Notes: generated by a model not told the origin, from the letters alone. 64,000 nucleotides of DNA from Acidimicrobiaceae bacterium (GCA_030837965.1 JAUTXP010000043.1:96316-160315), one strand, 5' to 3'. Shown: positions 32,670-41,456, counted from the first letter of the stretch. A program made the numbers and translations.

Positions 32670-33163
32670 TGCAGTCGGCGTTACAACCCTCGGCCGAGGT
32701 CATGGCCGAGATGGTCAGCCGGATCGTCGTGCCTTCGTTGGCGAACGCCCTTGCTCCGCTGGTCGAGATGTTTGAGACGACGTTGCCCCGGTTTGCCTTG
32801 GCGTATCAGGAGCACGCGGCCACAGTGATGGCGGGCTTTGCTCTCGGCATCCAGGCGGCGATCGACAACTCTCAGATCGACTACCTAAGCCAATCCGCGA
32901 CTATCCAGGCAGCGGCAGCGGTCGCCGTGGCGGTAACGCCGACAGTGGAAGCCGGGACGGCGCTCGACTGCATCCTCAGCCGAGCCGAGCGGGCCAACGA
33001 CCAACTGGACAGGGCGTTCTACGCGGCGATCGGCTTATTCATCCTGTGGTATTGGAAGTCGGCGGTCACCAACAACCAGACCAACGATGTATTCCAGGCC
33101 ACGATCGCGGCCCTCCTGCTGTTGCAGCACCATTGGGACGCCGCCCGCCGCAAGGCGTCGTAA
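32669..33163 (+). CDS. Hypothetical helical protein with C-terminal membrane segments
   Basis: 164 residues. N-terminal two-thirds are Ala-rich amphipathic helices (SRIVVPSLANALAPLVEMFE, SATIQAAAAVAVAVTP); two hydrophobic stretches near the C-terminus (AFYAAIGLFILWYW and ATIAALLLLQHHW) could be a hairpin in the membrane. The ATG is coupled to a 22-codon ORF. No known family. It lies 130 bp after the XRE gene, perhaps under its control. Confidence 0.55.
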   Translation: MQSALQPSAEVMAEMVSRIVVPSLANALAPLVEMFETTLPRFALAYQEHAATVMAGFALGIQAAIDNSQIDYLSQSATIQAAAAVAVAVTPTVEAGTALDCILSRAERANDQLDRAFYAAIGLFILWYWKSAVTNNQTNDVFQATIAALLLLQHHWDAARRKAS

Positions 33164-33321
33164 CTCGGCCGGTCTGGCATAGCGGACTTCGATTCTCACT
33201 GAGGCCGACAAATCCTGGTCAGACGGCGTTTTGGGGAAATCGTTGACCAATCCCGGCCAGACCGTGTAGCCGTGGATTCCTGTCAATCCAAGTGGTCCCA
33301 GGGCGGTAGCACCCTGAGTCG

Positions 33322-33686
33322 TTGGAGCCGACCGGCGATACGCCGAGCCTCGGTCCCGAGCACATCACGGGTGAGGAAGAGTTAGTGTCCCGCATCTGGC
33401 AGCACGTCGACGGGCTCCGAGCAGAGACGATTGCGATTCTTCGCTTAGCGAGCAGCAGGGCTACGAGGCCCAAGCGGAGGAGCACCAGCAGGCAGCGCTG
33501 CGGGAGGAGGCTGAGTTGCTACAGCTTGTCCGGGGGTACGCCGACACTTACGGCGCTCAGCTCATCACGCATGGTGACGCTGAACAGCGCCGATGCGCTC
33601 GTACGACTAGCCCCTTGGAAGCCGTAGCCTGCGCCCTTTGGCGGGTCGAGCATCCGCCCTGTAATTACAAGGATGGTCTACGGTGA
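33322..33686 (+). pseudogene. Frameshifted hypothetical gene
   Basis: Two adjacent frames look coding. The first (33322 on: EEELVSRIWQHVDGLRAETIAILRL) loses coding character near 33448. The second, open from there to the TGA at 33684-33686, reads EQQGYEAQAEEHQQAALREE and then AELLQLVRGYADTYGAQL. Together they give one helical protein of about 120 residues broken by a frameshift near 33450. The flanks 33164-33321 and 33687-33769 hold no gene. Confidence 0.45.
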
Positions 33687-33769
33687 CCTTGCATGGGGCA
33701 CTCGCCCGCCGAGGCGAACCGGACGAACTGGACGAGTCGGTTTTGTCCGATATATTCGGCGAAGCGTGA

Positions 33770-33775
33770 TATAAT
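33770..33775 (+). promoter_or_regulatory. Consensus -10 box TATAAT
   Basis: A perfect TATAAT, rare in this GC-rich sequence, lies 98 bp before the gene at 33874. A TTGTCC sits upstream, but its 21-nt spacing is too long for a normal -35 site. AT content rises here and stays high to about 35.9 kb. Confidence 0.4.
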
Positions 33776-33873
33776 GCCTATAGAAGTCATGCAGTACGCA
33801 GCACCCCCCAACACCGCATTTGCGTCATATCGCCACACCCCCCTAGAGTGCACGAAAGGGCTGGGCTAGTCCC

Positions 33874-34251
33874 GTGGGTGGCGAAGCGAAATCATCGACC
33901 GGCGGGGCCCCGCAGCCGACGAACGATGAGGCGGGTGGAGAGGCAGAAGTGCTGACACAGGAAGAACTTGAGCTGCAATTGCTACAAGAACTCGTTAGTG
34001 ACTTGATTGCAGCACACGACAAACTGCCTGAGAATCGAGACAGCGAGGATTACAGTCGCAGCTTGACGATGCCCGATTCCCGATTGCCGATGGGTAATCA
34101 ACTTCTTGAACGGCTGCTCCTCTTTGGCGATCCCGAAGCGATAGCCGCCCTAAAGAAGCAACTGGTCGCTGCAAGGGCGTCATCGCAATCGGCTAATGGC
34201 AGTCACAATGGGAACGGTGCTGCTCGCAAGAACGGCTCCAACGGCGTCTAG
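33874..34251 (+). CDS. 125-residue hypothetical protein
   Basis: GTG start. Polar N-terminus, an acidic helix (QEELELQLLQELVSDLIAAHDKL), a conserved-looking middle (LPMGNQLLERLLLFGDPEAIAALKKQL) and a Ser/Asn/Gly-rich tail. No membrane helix and no known domain. It precedes the large membrane protein by 32 bp and shares its lower GC, so they probably arrived and work together. Confidence 0.55.
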   Translation: MGGEAKSSTGGAPQPTNDEAGGEAEVLTQEELELQLLQELVSDLIAAHDKLPENRDSEDYSRSLTMPDSRLPMGNQLLERLLLFGDPEAIAALKKQLVAARASSQSANGSHNGNGAARKNGSNGV

Positions 34252-34283
34252 CGGCGGGGCCTCGCATCGCCTAATCGAGCCAA

Positions 34284-35903
34284 ATGTTGACGTTGGGGGA
34301 AGAGTTCACGCCTGCGCAGGCCAAGAAGCTTTGGGCTCTGCGAGAGCGCCGCTCAGAATGGATCGTTCGGCGCACCGAACGCATAATTTTGAACGCCGAA
34401 CACTCTTTTGAACGTTCGACAATCTTTGAAATTGACCTGAGCAAGTATCCGGCTGAGGACATCCCGACAATCAACGGCTTGTGGGCACTGCCCATCTCCG
34501 AGCTGCTTCGACTACCCGCACGACATATACGTGTTTCTGTTCAGAACGAGGACGTGCCAGTAGCGCTCCGTAGCCAGGAGCGGGAGCTAGTCAGTAGCGG
34601 GCTTGCACAGACGGTCGAGTTCGATGCTGCGCAGTTGCCGACCGTTCACTGTCTACTCAGTCTTGATATTGAGCGTCCTTTCAATAAGCTCACGAATGAC
34701 GATGAGAACGCTCTCAGCCAGCTTCAAGCTCAGCGTCCTAGGCTGTCGTTGACACTCCGTAATCTGAGGCAACAACGTGTGGTTATCGCTCTCGTTCGAG
34801 GACGCAGAGTCGGTCGCCACTTCACGATAACTGAGACTCATACCGAGAGGGTTGCCGTCAAGAACGGCATCTTTGAAGGTCGGGTCCTTCGACGGCGACG
34901 TGCTCACGAGACGGGCGATAGCCTTTACGATCAGTGGCGAGCACACCCGGACGGAACCGAACGACAGGATCGTCTATTGACGCTGTCTGATGGTTCAGCA
35001 ATGACTCTCACGCCTCTTGTCGGCGAGGAGGCGGATACGGCGTACAAGGAGCGTTGGGGATGGAGCGAATGGGCTCCCGATACCTACGTATTAAAGCTTG
35101 GGGTGCATGGCTATCTCGAATGCAGGAGCTATCACCTTGAGATTGAATCCCCCGCTGGCACGTATATCGACAAGGCCACCCTCCGCTTGTACAACGGCAA
35201 GCCGGTCGTCTACGTAGATGAGGGCGGAAGGTGGCACAGCGACAGCGTTCAGACCGAGGTAATTCTCGTACGCCAAGATGATTACCCGCCAAACCGAGCA
35301 CACTTTCATTTTACTCGGGAGATGTCACAACGGCAGGCCCCTGACGGCGAATACGTATCCGGTCACGTCAGCGTTGTGCTGCGTCCGACATATCACGACG
35401 GACTCAGAGGCGGTTTCTGGGTTTCGTTACTTGCGACGTTGATTCTAGTCGTACTGCTCGGTTCATTGGGTTGGCACGCTGCCGGTTACGGGCCACTGCC
35501 ACTTCTCGGCCATGTGCGCTTGAAAAAGCCGGACACACAGTCTCTAGTCGCCGCAATCTTGGTTGCACCAGCCGCCGTCATCGCACTTGTCATGCGGGAG
35601 AATGAACAACCTCTGTCGAAGGTTGTCCAAGGGCAGCTTCGCTTGAGGCTATCTATTAGTGCCGCTGCGCTCTTCATTGCCGCTGTCGGGTTAAGCGTCG
35701 GTCTTGTAGACCATGCGCTGTTTGTTCTTCTCACCGTGTGTGCAATCGTCAGTGGCTACTTCTGCGGAGTCACGGGACTTGTTGCCCTCACTGTCAGAAA
35801 ACGGATTCGGGAGAAAGCGGGCGTGGCTCCACGGCCTAAATCTGCTGTTCGCCTCGTGGAACCTGCAACCGGACAACCGGAAGGGTCAACGCCGGCAACT
35901 TGA
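34284..35903 (+). CDS. Large hypothetical protein with C-terminal four-helix membrane domain
   Basis: 539 residues. Residues 1-370 look cytoplasmic and beta-rich (RAHFHFTREMSQRQAPDGEY late in the domain), and about 375-510 form four membrane helices (FWVSLLATLILVVLLGSLGW; LVAAILVAPAAVIALVM; ISAAALFIAAVGLSVGLV; ALFVLLTVCAIVSGYF). The tail is basic. ATG at 34284; no clear ribosome site. Codon use and base composition differ from the core genes, which suggests transfer from a lower-GC host. No family recognised; a sensor or effector domain fused to a membrane module is possible. Confidence 0.65.
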   Translation: MLTLGEEFTPAQAKKLWALRERRSEWIVRRTERIILNAEHSFERSTIFEIDLSKYPAEDIPTINGLWALPISELLRLPARHIRVSVQNEDVPVALRSQERELVSSGLAQTVEFDAAQLPTVHCLLSLDIERPFNKLTNDDENALSQLQAQRPRLSLTLRNLRQQRVVIALVRGRRVGRHFTITETHTERVAVKNGIFEGRVLRRRRAHETGDSLYDQWRAHPDGTERQDRLLTLSDGSAMTLTPLVGEEADTAYKERWGWSEWAPDTYVLKLGVHGYLECRSYHLEIESPAGTYIDKATLRLYNGKPVVYVDEGGRWHSDSVQTEVILVRQDDYPPNRAHFHFTREMSQRQAPDGEYVSGHVSVVLRPTYHDGLRGGFWVSLLATLILVVLLGSLGWHAAGYGPLPLLGHVRLKKPDTQSLVAAILVAPAAVIALVMRENEQPLSKVVQGQLRLRLSISAAALFIAAVGLSVGLVDHALFVLLTVCAIVSGYFCGVTGLVALTVRKRIREKAGVAPRPKSAVRLVEPATGQPEGSTPAT

Positions 35904-35935
35904 GCAGCTTTGGAGGCCCAGGCCCGTACTCCTGC

Positions 35936-36152
35936 ATGGCCACCCAGCAACGGGTGGCCGCCGCCTTCGGAATCAAGGTCTGGCAGCTGATGCGACTCGC
36001 CGAGGAAGGCCGAACGGCCGGGTAGGCGTCGAGGAAGTCGCTGCCGATTGGCTCACCCCCCGCCCCGCGCCACCAACCCGGCGGCGCATGGCTCAGGCGA
36101 TGGGGTTGAAGGTCCCAAGATCATCTTCTACCTGCCGAGGAAGGGCGCCTAA
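35936..36152 (+). pseudogene. Decayed XRE-gene tails (two remnants)
   Basis: 35936-36025 reads MATQQRVAAAFGIKVWQLMRLAEEGRTAG and a stop; shortened, TQQRVAAAFGIKVW matches TQQRLATAFGVKVW of the XRE protein at 32308. A second, weaker copy begins at the ATG at 36088 (RMAQAMGLKV) and, after a frameshift, ends IFYLPRKGA and stop near 36152. Neither has the HTH half. They are remnants of duplicated regulator genes. The rest of 35904-36248 shows nothing else. Confidence 0.55.
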
Positions 36153-36248
36153 CTAAGTAGCGTCGCTGTCCGGTATCTGGGTCGGAGAGTTCCCCCGGAT
36201 AGCGGTACATCGAAGGCCGTGCCGTTCTGTTCCGGGTCATCTATGGCC

Positions 36249-36740
36249 CTACCTGGGACTGTTGCCAACGAGGGGATCGTCCATCGGTTGGAACACCGGC
36301 AGCATGAGGTTCCACATGGTGGCCTCACAGTCGGAGTTCGGCCTTAGCGTGCGGTCGATGCGGTTGCCGCCCACCCAGGGCCCGTAGATATGCGCTGTCG
36401 CCCCCTCGTGGCGAGGGGTCGCACGGTTGCACGACGCCCCAGTGGGGAGTTTGTCCCTCTCGAGGTAGTCGGTCACCGGCGCGCTGATGTACGCCGTGAT
36501 GCAGGCGGCAGAAGCCTGCCGCGGGACGCTGAGGTATCCGGTTCCACGACTCGGCCCGCCGCAAGCAATCGTCGCCGTCCGACGGTCAGCCCCTTCGGTC
36601 ACCTCGATCGTCAGCCGCCTGACGGGCTGGGCTCCGCGCCCGGAGCTGTGGCGACCCTCGCCACAGCTCCCCAACAGCCCAGCGCACACGGCCAACGCGA
36701 GGACCACTGCCCCGGCAGGCGGACGTCTTACATGAAGCAC
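36249..36740 (-). CDS. Subtilisin-inhibitor-like (SSI family) lipoprotein
   Basis: 163 residues. The signal peptide ends in a lipobox (LLGSC, Cys at about 26), so it is membrane-anchored outside the cell. The mature part has the SSI pattern: LTIEVTEGADRRTATIACGG, a second Cys pair flanking PTGASC, then HIYGPWVGGNRIDRTLR and NSDCEATMWNLMLPVF, where SSI proteins have the GTW...F...CE..RWN core. It would inhibit serine proteases. GTG start overlaps the 3' end of the large secreted protein gene by 13 nt, so the two are probably co-expressed. Confidence 0.75.
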   Translation of the reverse strand: MLHVRRPPAGAVVLALAVCAGLLGSCGEGRHSSGRGAQPVRRLTIEVTEGADRRTATIACGGPSRGTGYLSVPRQASAACITAYISAPVTDYLERDKLPTGASCNRATPRHEGATAHIYGPWVGGNRIDRTLRPNSDCEATMWNLMLPVFQPMDDPLVGNSPR

Positions 36741-39193
36741 AAGAAGCAGCCGTGGAAGACAATGTGTGCGCGCAAGTGGTAGGTGAACCCGGACGGGACC
36801 GGATGTCCTGAGGGCGCGTTCGGCACGTAGAGCAAGTCAGCCTGCTCGGTGTTCTGCGCGGCAGCCGTCGATCTTGACGAACTCCACGTGGTCTCCATGG
36901 AATCACCCTTGCCGTTGAGCAGGCGCTTCAGGTCGGGCTCAATCTGGTCAGCACAGATCGGTTGGGTTTCGGAGAAGGACATCCCGAAGCCACTTGCCGA
37001 GACCGTCACATCGTGGCAGTCGGTGTCAATGTGACCGGTCGGCGACCAGCTACGGATTTCGCCGGTGGTGTAATGATGGGCCGACGTCAGCTTGTCCATC
37101 TCGCCGAGCGTGTTGGCCTTCGCCAATGCGTAGCTCTTGTCGCCCAGCCAGCGGCCGTTAGCGTCCTTCTGTCCGACATACCGAGTCCAGCACCCCCGCC
37201 CATGGAAGTTCTGCATGTGGACTTCAGTCTCGTCAATGCAGCCGTCGACCCAATAGTCGCCAGCCGGTGGCGTCGGGCCGCCGGGCGCGGTGCTGAGGGC
37301 CGTTGTGTATTCGCCAGCCTCGACTCGGTGCCCGATGGCATCCAATCCTTCTCCGGCGTCGAAGCGGTCGAGCATCGTCCGAGAAGCAGCCGGGTCCCAC
37401 CCCGCAGTCTTGAACGCCCGCCAGAGTTCGACGATGTCCTCCACCGTGCCATGGCCGGAGTCGGCCTGATACTCAACGACCGCCTCGTCCCCAGTGGACG
37501 GATGCGTCACGGCCACCTGACGAGTCGCCAGCGTGCCATACGGACCAACGAACGCACTGGCTCCGCCGCTCAACGTCGCCATCACCATGCCGCCCGGCAA
37601 GGCGATGACGTCTTGGACCGGCTGATCGCCGCCGTCAACCACGGGCGGCAAGGGGTCTGGCGAGCACCAGGCCGTGGCGCCGGGGAGTTGGCAGGCCATT
37701 GAGGTCGCCACCGTCTGCGTCGGCGGCATATCGATGGTCGCGGCGTCGACGGCGGCGCTCACAGTGGCAGTAATCGTCGGCAGGACCACCGTCGCCGGGT
37801 CCGAGGCGGTGGTCACCGGTGCATCGTTACGGCCGCCGATCGCGAAGCGCAGATTGGCCGCCTGCGTGCCGCTCGGCAGGGGTACGACATCCGACTGGCC
37901 GATGCCCTGCGTCGTCGGATGGATGTGCAGGCTGGCAAGCGACGTCGATTGCTTGAGGTAGGCGACACCGGGATGGCGCGACCCCGACAGCGTCACTGGC
38001 ACAGAGGCAAAGTCCACCTGGACTCCGGTGCACGTCACCTGGCGGGTCAGGGTACTGGTATCGATATCACCGACGCTGCACGGTCGCGTGGTGGAGGACG
38101 CGCTGCTGCGCGCAGTCGAAGCCAGGTTGGTAACCGAGACGGCCAGGAAGCCACCGCCCTGTTCCATCGGTGCCTGCGCGACACTCACCGTGTTCCCGGA
38201 TCGGTCGCTAACGGTCGCCGCCACCGAATACAGGTGACCGACGACGTATGACTGCGGCGCACTGCGGTACCAGCTGCCGGACTGCACCGTGGCGGGGTAG
38301 TTGACCGTCGTTCCACTGGTCTGGTCCGTCAGGGCAAAACTGACCTGGCTGGCCGGCACACCCGACCCGGTGTCCGTGACCCGAATCGCCAACGGCGCGT
38401 TGGTTGAGGTCAGGACGTTGCCGCCGGAGAGCGGCCAGATCCGCGCACCGATCGTGTCTGGTGCCGTGTTGTCGATGACGTAATGGACGTTGGCAATCGT
38501 CGACACCAAGTCGCCAGACGCCGCGGCGCCAGCGCAGCTCTGCGACGACGCCGCCCGGACTGCACACATCCGCACCGTCTGGTCACCCTCGACATCGGTA
38601 GCGGCAACCACCCGGCCACTATGCCACTGCGTCCAGCCACCGAAATCAACGGGGTCAGCGGTCATGGTCAACTGGCCGCCTCCGGGCCACTCCACAATGA
38701 CCTTGGCGCCAACCAACGGCGACGGGTGTGGTACTTGGCTGCGAGTCGCCGCCGTGACGGTTACGCCGGTACGGGCAAACCCCGGGCTGACCGAGGCGTT
38801 GTTCAAGGAATACAGCATTTGAAAATCGTGGCTCGTGCCGGTCTCCAGCGTGTCCGGCATGATTAACCGCGTCTGCTCGGTCGTCCACGTGCTGTAGACC
38901 CGGATAAGGCTTGGCGTCGTGCTGACCTCGAGCGGCACCGAGTAGAACCCGTTGGCGTCAGTCGTCACGCTGCTGCCGGGGCACTGATGGTTGTTGGCGG
39001 CCCAAGCCACGGTGACGCCGCCGAGCCCCTGCCCCCACGGGTCAGTCACATGACCGGTGGCCGGTGAGCACGCGAGTGGTAACCCGCCGAGTGGATCACT
39101 GTTGTAGCGGGGGTCGGCTGATGCCGCCCCGATATGGGTGGCGGCGGACACCAGAAGGGTGACCGTCAAGATCGCGGTTGCGATCCGCTTCAT
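36728..39193 (-). CDS. Large secreted multidomain protein
   Basis: 821 residues. Signal peptide 1-26 (ends ASA). Then a carboxypeptidase-regulatory-like beta domain (GHVTDPWGQGLGGVTVAW, TTDANGFYSVPLE), further Ig-like domains with DTGSGVPASQVSF and DRSGNTVSVA, and a C-terminal region with six or more Cys (DGCIDETEVHMQNFHGRGCW, TDCHDVTVSASG). ATG with AAGGAGAAAG upstream. It overlaps an SSI-like inhibitor gene. It resembles large surface proteins of mobile elements; no enzyme motif seen. Confidence 0.75.
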   Translation of the reverse strand: MKRIATAILTVTLLVSAATHIGAASADPRYNSDPLGGLPLACSPATGHVTDPWGQGLGGVTVAWAANNHQCPGSSVTTDANGFYSVPLEVSTTPSLIRVYSTWTTEQTRLIMPDTLETGTSHDFQMLYSLNNASVSPGFARTGVTVTAATRSQVPHPSPLVGAKVIVEWPGGGQLTMTADPVDFGGWTQWHSGRVVAATDVEGDQTVRMCAVRAASSQSCAGAAASGDLVSTIANVHYVIDNTAPDTIGARIWPLSGGNVLTSTNAPLAIRVTDTGSGVPASQVSFALTDQTSGTTVNYPATVQSGSWYRSAPQSYVVGHLYSVAATVSDRSGNTVSVAQAPMEQGGGFLAVSVTNLASTARSSASSTTRPCSVGDIDTSTLTRQVTCTGVQVDFASVPVTLSGSRHPGVAYLKQSTSLASLHIHPTTQGIGQSDVVPLPSGTQAANLRFAIGGRNDAPVTTASDPATVVLPTITATVSAAVDAATIDMPPTQTVATSMACQLPGATAWCSPDPLPPVVDGGDQPVQDVIALPGGMVMATLSGGASAFVGPYGTLATRQVAVTHPSTGDEAVVEYQADSGHGTVEDIVELWRAFKTAGWDPAASRTMLDRFDAGEGLDAIGHRVEAGEYTTALSTAPGGPTPPAGDYWVDGCIDETEVHMQNFHGRGCWTRYVGQKDANGRWLGDKSYALAKANTLGEMDKLTSAHHYTTGEIRSWSPTGHIDTDCHDVTVSASGFGMSFSETQPICADQIEPDLKRLLNGKGDSMETTWSSSRSTAAAQNTEQADLLYVPNAPSGHPVPSGFTYHLRAHIVFHGCFLCFM

Positions 39194-39629
39194 TGCTTTC
39201 TCCTTAGGTGCGGCCCAATGGTGGGCTCACGATCGGCCACAGCAGGCCGTCTGGCGGTACTACGTTGAGCCCGCCCCGCCGTGTTGAAAATATTGAAAAT
39301 AGCGGCCTGAGTAAGACAACAGACTCCCAAAATGTTGCCGTCTGTCTTACCGCCATTAGGTCATCGACAGTCGATAGGCCATCTGGTGTTCCGCCGCGAT
39401 GATGACCGAGCGAGTCATCGTTTGAACGACGTTAGGCCGCTCGCGCTTACCCCCCGAGGTCCGCCCAGCGTCCGTTTTGATTTGATGGCCTGACTCCTCG
39501 GCTGCCCCAACCTGCGTTCTCCTCCGCCTTGCGACCACCTCGGCCGCCACTCGAACAGTTGAGCGACGCTGGTATCTCAACGTCTAGGCATTCCCTATAC
39601 GCCACGACCATCGAAAGCTCGCGGAAAAC
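39194..39629. other. Gene-free stretch with one imperfect hairpin
   Basis: Between the large secreted protein gene and the terminator no convincing gene is seen. At 39313-39353 GTAAGAC...GTCTTAC forms an imperfect hairpin with a bulge. A minus-strand frame (39356-39580) has basic, low-complexity content and is probably not coding. A small RNA ending at the terminator is possible on the plus strand. Confidence 0.35.
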
Positions 39630-39655
39630 CCCCCAAATGGGGGGCTATTTTTTTG
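39630..39655. terminator. Intrinsic terminator, probably bidirectional
   Basis: CCCCCC AAAT GGGGGG (39630-39645) followed by CTATTTTTTT on the plus strand; on the minus strand the same stem is followed by TTTT. On the minus side it lies about 70 bp after the stop of the secreted miniprotein gene and is its likely terminator. On the plus strand there is no gene directly before it. Confidence 0.85.
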
Positions 39656-39714
39656 GGCGCGCGTACGCAAGGATTGCTACTCAAGCCATTCAAGCCCTGG
39701 TGGCCGACCAGGAA

Positions 39715-39939
39715 CTAGGCCCGTGCGACGGGCGGGCAGACCTCCACGGAGGCTGGCGGGTTGGTGCTCCACGCCTTGATGCAGGGCAACGACGAGGAGG
39801 TGGTTGGCGTCGGCAGAGTTGTGGCGGATGGCCCGGCCGAAGCCGAGGGCGGCGAGTTGACGATGAAGCAGGCCACCAGCGAGGCGACCACGCCAGCCAC
39901 GGCGCGGGCGGGCCAGCGAAAGATGCGGGAACGGGACAT
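39715..39939 (-). CDS. Secreted 74-residue miniprotein
   Basis: ATG at 39939 with GGAGGAG 3 nt upstream. A clear signal peptide (RIFRWPARAVAGVVASLVACF, cut near ASA at about 34), a Thr/Pro/Ser segment, then LPCIKAWSTNPPASVEVCPP with two Cys that may form a disulfide. It is head-to-head with the sigma-like gene, whose ATG overlaps its own (the plus ATG is at 39938). A terminator follows. Function unknown; a peptide signal or stress-sensor ligand is conceivable. Confidence 0.65.
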   Translation of the reverse strand: MSRSRIFRWPARAVAGVVASLVACFIVNSPPSASAGPSATTLPTPTTSSSLPCIKAWSTNPPASVEVCPPVARA

Positions 39940-40954
39940 GGCTCCTCCAGTCGAGGGCGCAGAGGGCACCCTTCAAGAGAGACGATCGGCGCTAGCGGGC
40001 GTTAGCCAGCCATTCGACCTAACGGCCGAACTGCCTGCCGTTTTGGTGTCCGTCCGCGGTGCTTTCCTGAAATGGGGCTTCGACTTCCATACCGCGGAGG
40101 ACTTAGCCCAAGAGGTCGCGGTGCGCCTGTTGCAGAAGCCGCCGCCGTTCCACAGGCGGTGGAACCTCGAGCGCTGGTGCTTTCGCGTGGCCCTCAATCT
40201 CAAGACCGACGAACTGCGCCGCCGTCAGCGTCGCCGAACTGAGCCCTTGGCCGAGCTACCCGATACGGCCAGCGCCGAGAACGTCGAGCGGACCGTCCAG
40301 TACCGGCTCGCCGAACAGGAGCTCCTGGCAGCCCTCGGCTGTTTGACGGGCGTCCAATACCGGGCGCTGCGCCACCTTCTGGCCAGTCTCGACGGTCCAG
40401 CGCTCCCCGACCTTCCAGCTGAGCGCTGGCAGCGCTTCGCCGCCCGAGATCGCCTGCGCGTCCGGATTACGAATTACCCGGCGGCTCTGCCCATTGCCCG
40501 TCAACTGCGGCACTGGCTGCGACGACAGTTCGAACTCCGCTCTCGATGGCTGGCGGCGGCGACGTTGGTGGCCGTTGCCCCAGTCGCCGTTTCGTTCGTG
40601 GTCGTTGTCGAACACCATCACGGCCATCTGTCGCAGGCGCCACCGAACCGTCCGGCTGCCCGCCTGAAACTGCACCCGGCGGTCGCGGTCGAACATGCCC
40701 CGGAGCTGGGATGGGTTGGCGCGGCCCGGGGCGGTCGAGAGTTAGCAGTTGCATCGGCAACACATGGGCAGGCCGTGCCGCCCACGGTTCCAGCTGAGCG
40801 CGTCCTCGTCGTCCTTGCCGAGCCCGGCGGCGGCGATGGCGGCGTCAGCCTGCCACCAAACAACCCAGACAAGGCCTTGTTCTGCGTCACGGTGACTGAT
40901 GTAACGCAGTGCCTGGCGAAGCCGCGCCCACCGGACGTTGCCACACCCGGATAG
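39938..40954 (+). CDS. Sigma-70-like factor tethered to the membrane
   Basis: 338 residues. Sigma region 2 is seen at about 30-95 (VRGAFLKWGFDFHTAEDLAQEVAVRLLQ, then RWCFRVALNLKTDELRRR). A region-4-like segment (EQELLAALGCLTGVQYRAL) follows at about 125-165, but its HTH is weak. Near 204-225 there is a membrane helix (WLAAATLVAVAPVAVSFVVVV), then an extracytoplasmic tail with a late Cys pair (FCVTVTDVTQC). ECF factors with their own membrane tail are known but uncommon. The ATG at 39938 is a choice; no ribosome site is obvious. Confidence 0.65.
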   Translation: MAPPVEGAEGTLQERRSALAGVSQPFDLTAELPAVLVSVRGAFLKWGFDFHTAEDLAQEVAVRLLQKPPPFHRRWNLERWCFRVALNLKTDELRRRQRRRTEPLAELPDTASAENVERTVQYRLAEQELLAALGCLTGVQYRALRHLLASLDGPALPDLPAERWQRFAARDRLRVRITNYPAALPIARQLRHWLRRQFELRSRWLAAATLVAVAPVAVSFVVVVEHHHGHLSQAPPNRPAARLKLHPAVAVEHAPELGWVGAARGGRELAVASATHGQAVPPTVPAERVLVVLAEPGGGDGGVSLPPNNPDKALFCVTVTDVTQCLAKPRPPDVATPG

Positions 40955-41045
40955 GCGTCTTACTCCCGCTCTACCAGCTGCCCGTCGGCGGCCGCCGCCG
41001 CTTGCCCGACCCCCACGCCATGCGCGTCTCAAAGGAGGTACTGCC

Positions 41046-41456
41046 ATGTCCGAAACGCCGCAGCATCCGACTGAGCCGGTCATCCGCGCCGAACGGTTCG
41101 AGTTGGTCGACCAGGCCGGTCGCCTGCGCGGGCTGTGGGGGCTGCTCCCCAGCCCCGACCCCGGCGACCGACCCCTCGGGCTGGTCTTGTTCGACGAGGC
41201 AGGTAGACAGCGCCTGTGGCTGGCACTGCATACCTACGGTCCCAACCTGTCGGTCGACCTCGGCGGTGAAACCGTCGCCATGATCGGGGCCAACGATCCC
41301 GGTAGCGGCGACCACGTCGGGGCCTACGCCTTCCTGGCCGACACCCACGGTGCGCCGGTGGTGGGGGCCTACGTCGAAGCCGACGGCAGCGTTTCTGAGT
41401 GCCGACCATCGGCGGTGTCGGGGTTCGTCCTGAGTCAGCGGATCCAGCCGTCGTGA
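41046..41456 (+). CDS. 136-residue beta-rich hypothetical protein
   Basis: ATG at 41046 with a strong AAAGGAGGT 7-8 nt upstream. Built of short strands around Asp-Gly turns: FELVDQAGRLRGLWGLLP, LGLVLFDEAGRQRLWLAL, AYAFLADTHGAPVVGAYV. No signal peptide. Such repeat-like proteins of unknown role are frequent in actinobacterial accessory regions. It follows the sigma-like gene by 91 bp and may be co-regulated. Confidence 0.7.
   Translation: MSETPQHPTEPVIRAERFELVDQAGRLRGLWGLLPSPDPGDRPLGLVLFDEAGRQRLWLALHTYGPNLSVDLGGETVAMIGANDPGSGDHVGAYAFLADTHGAPVVGAYVEADGSVSECRPSAVSGFVLSQRIQPS

Noticed and set aside
39356..39580. 74-codon minus frame
   Set aside because: Basic, low-complexity and without ribosome site; likely non-coding.
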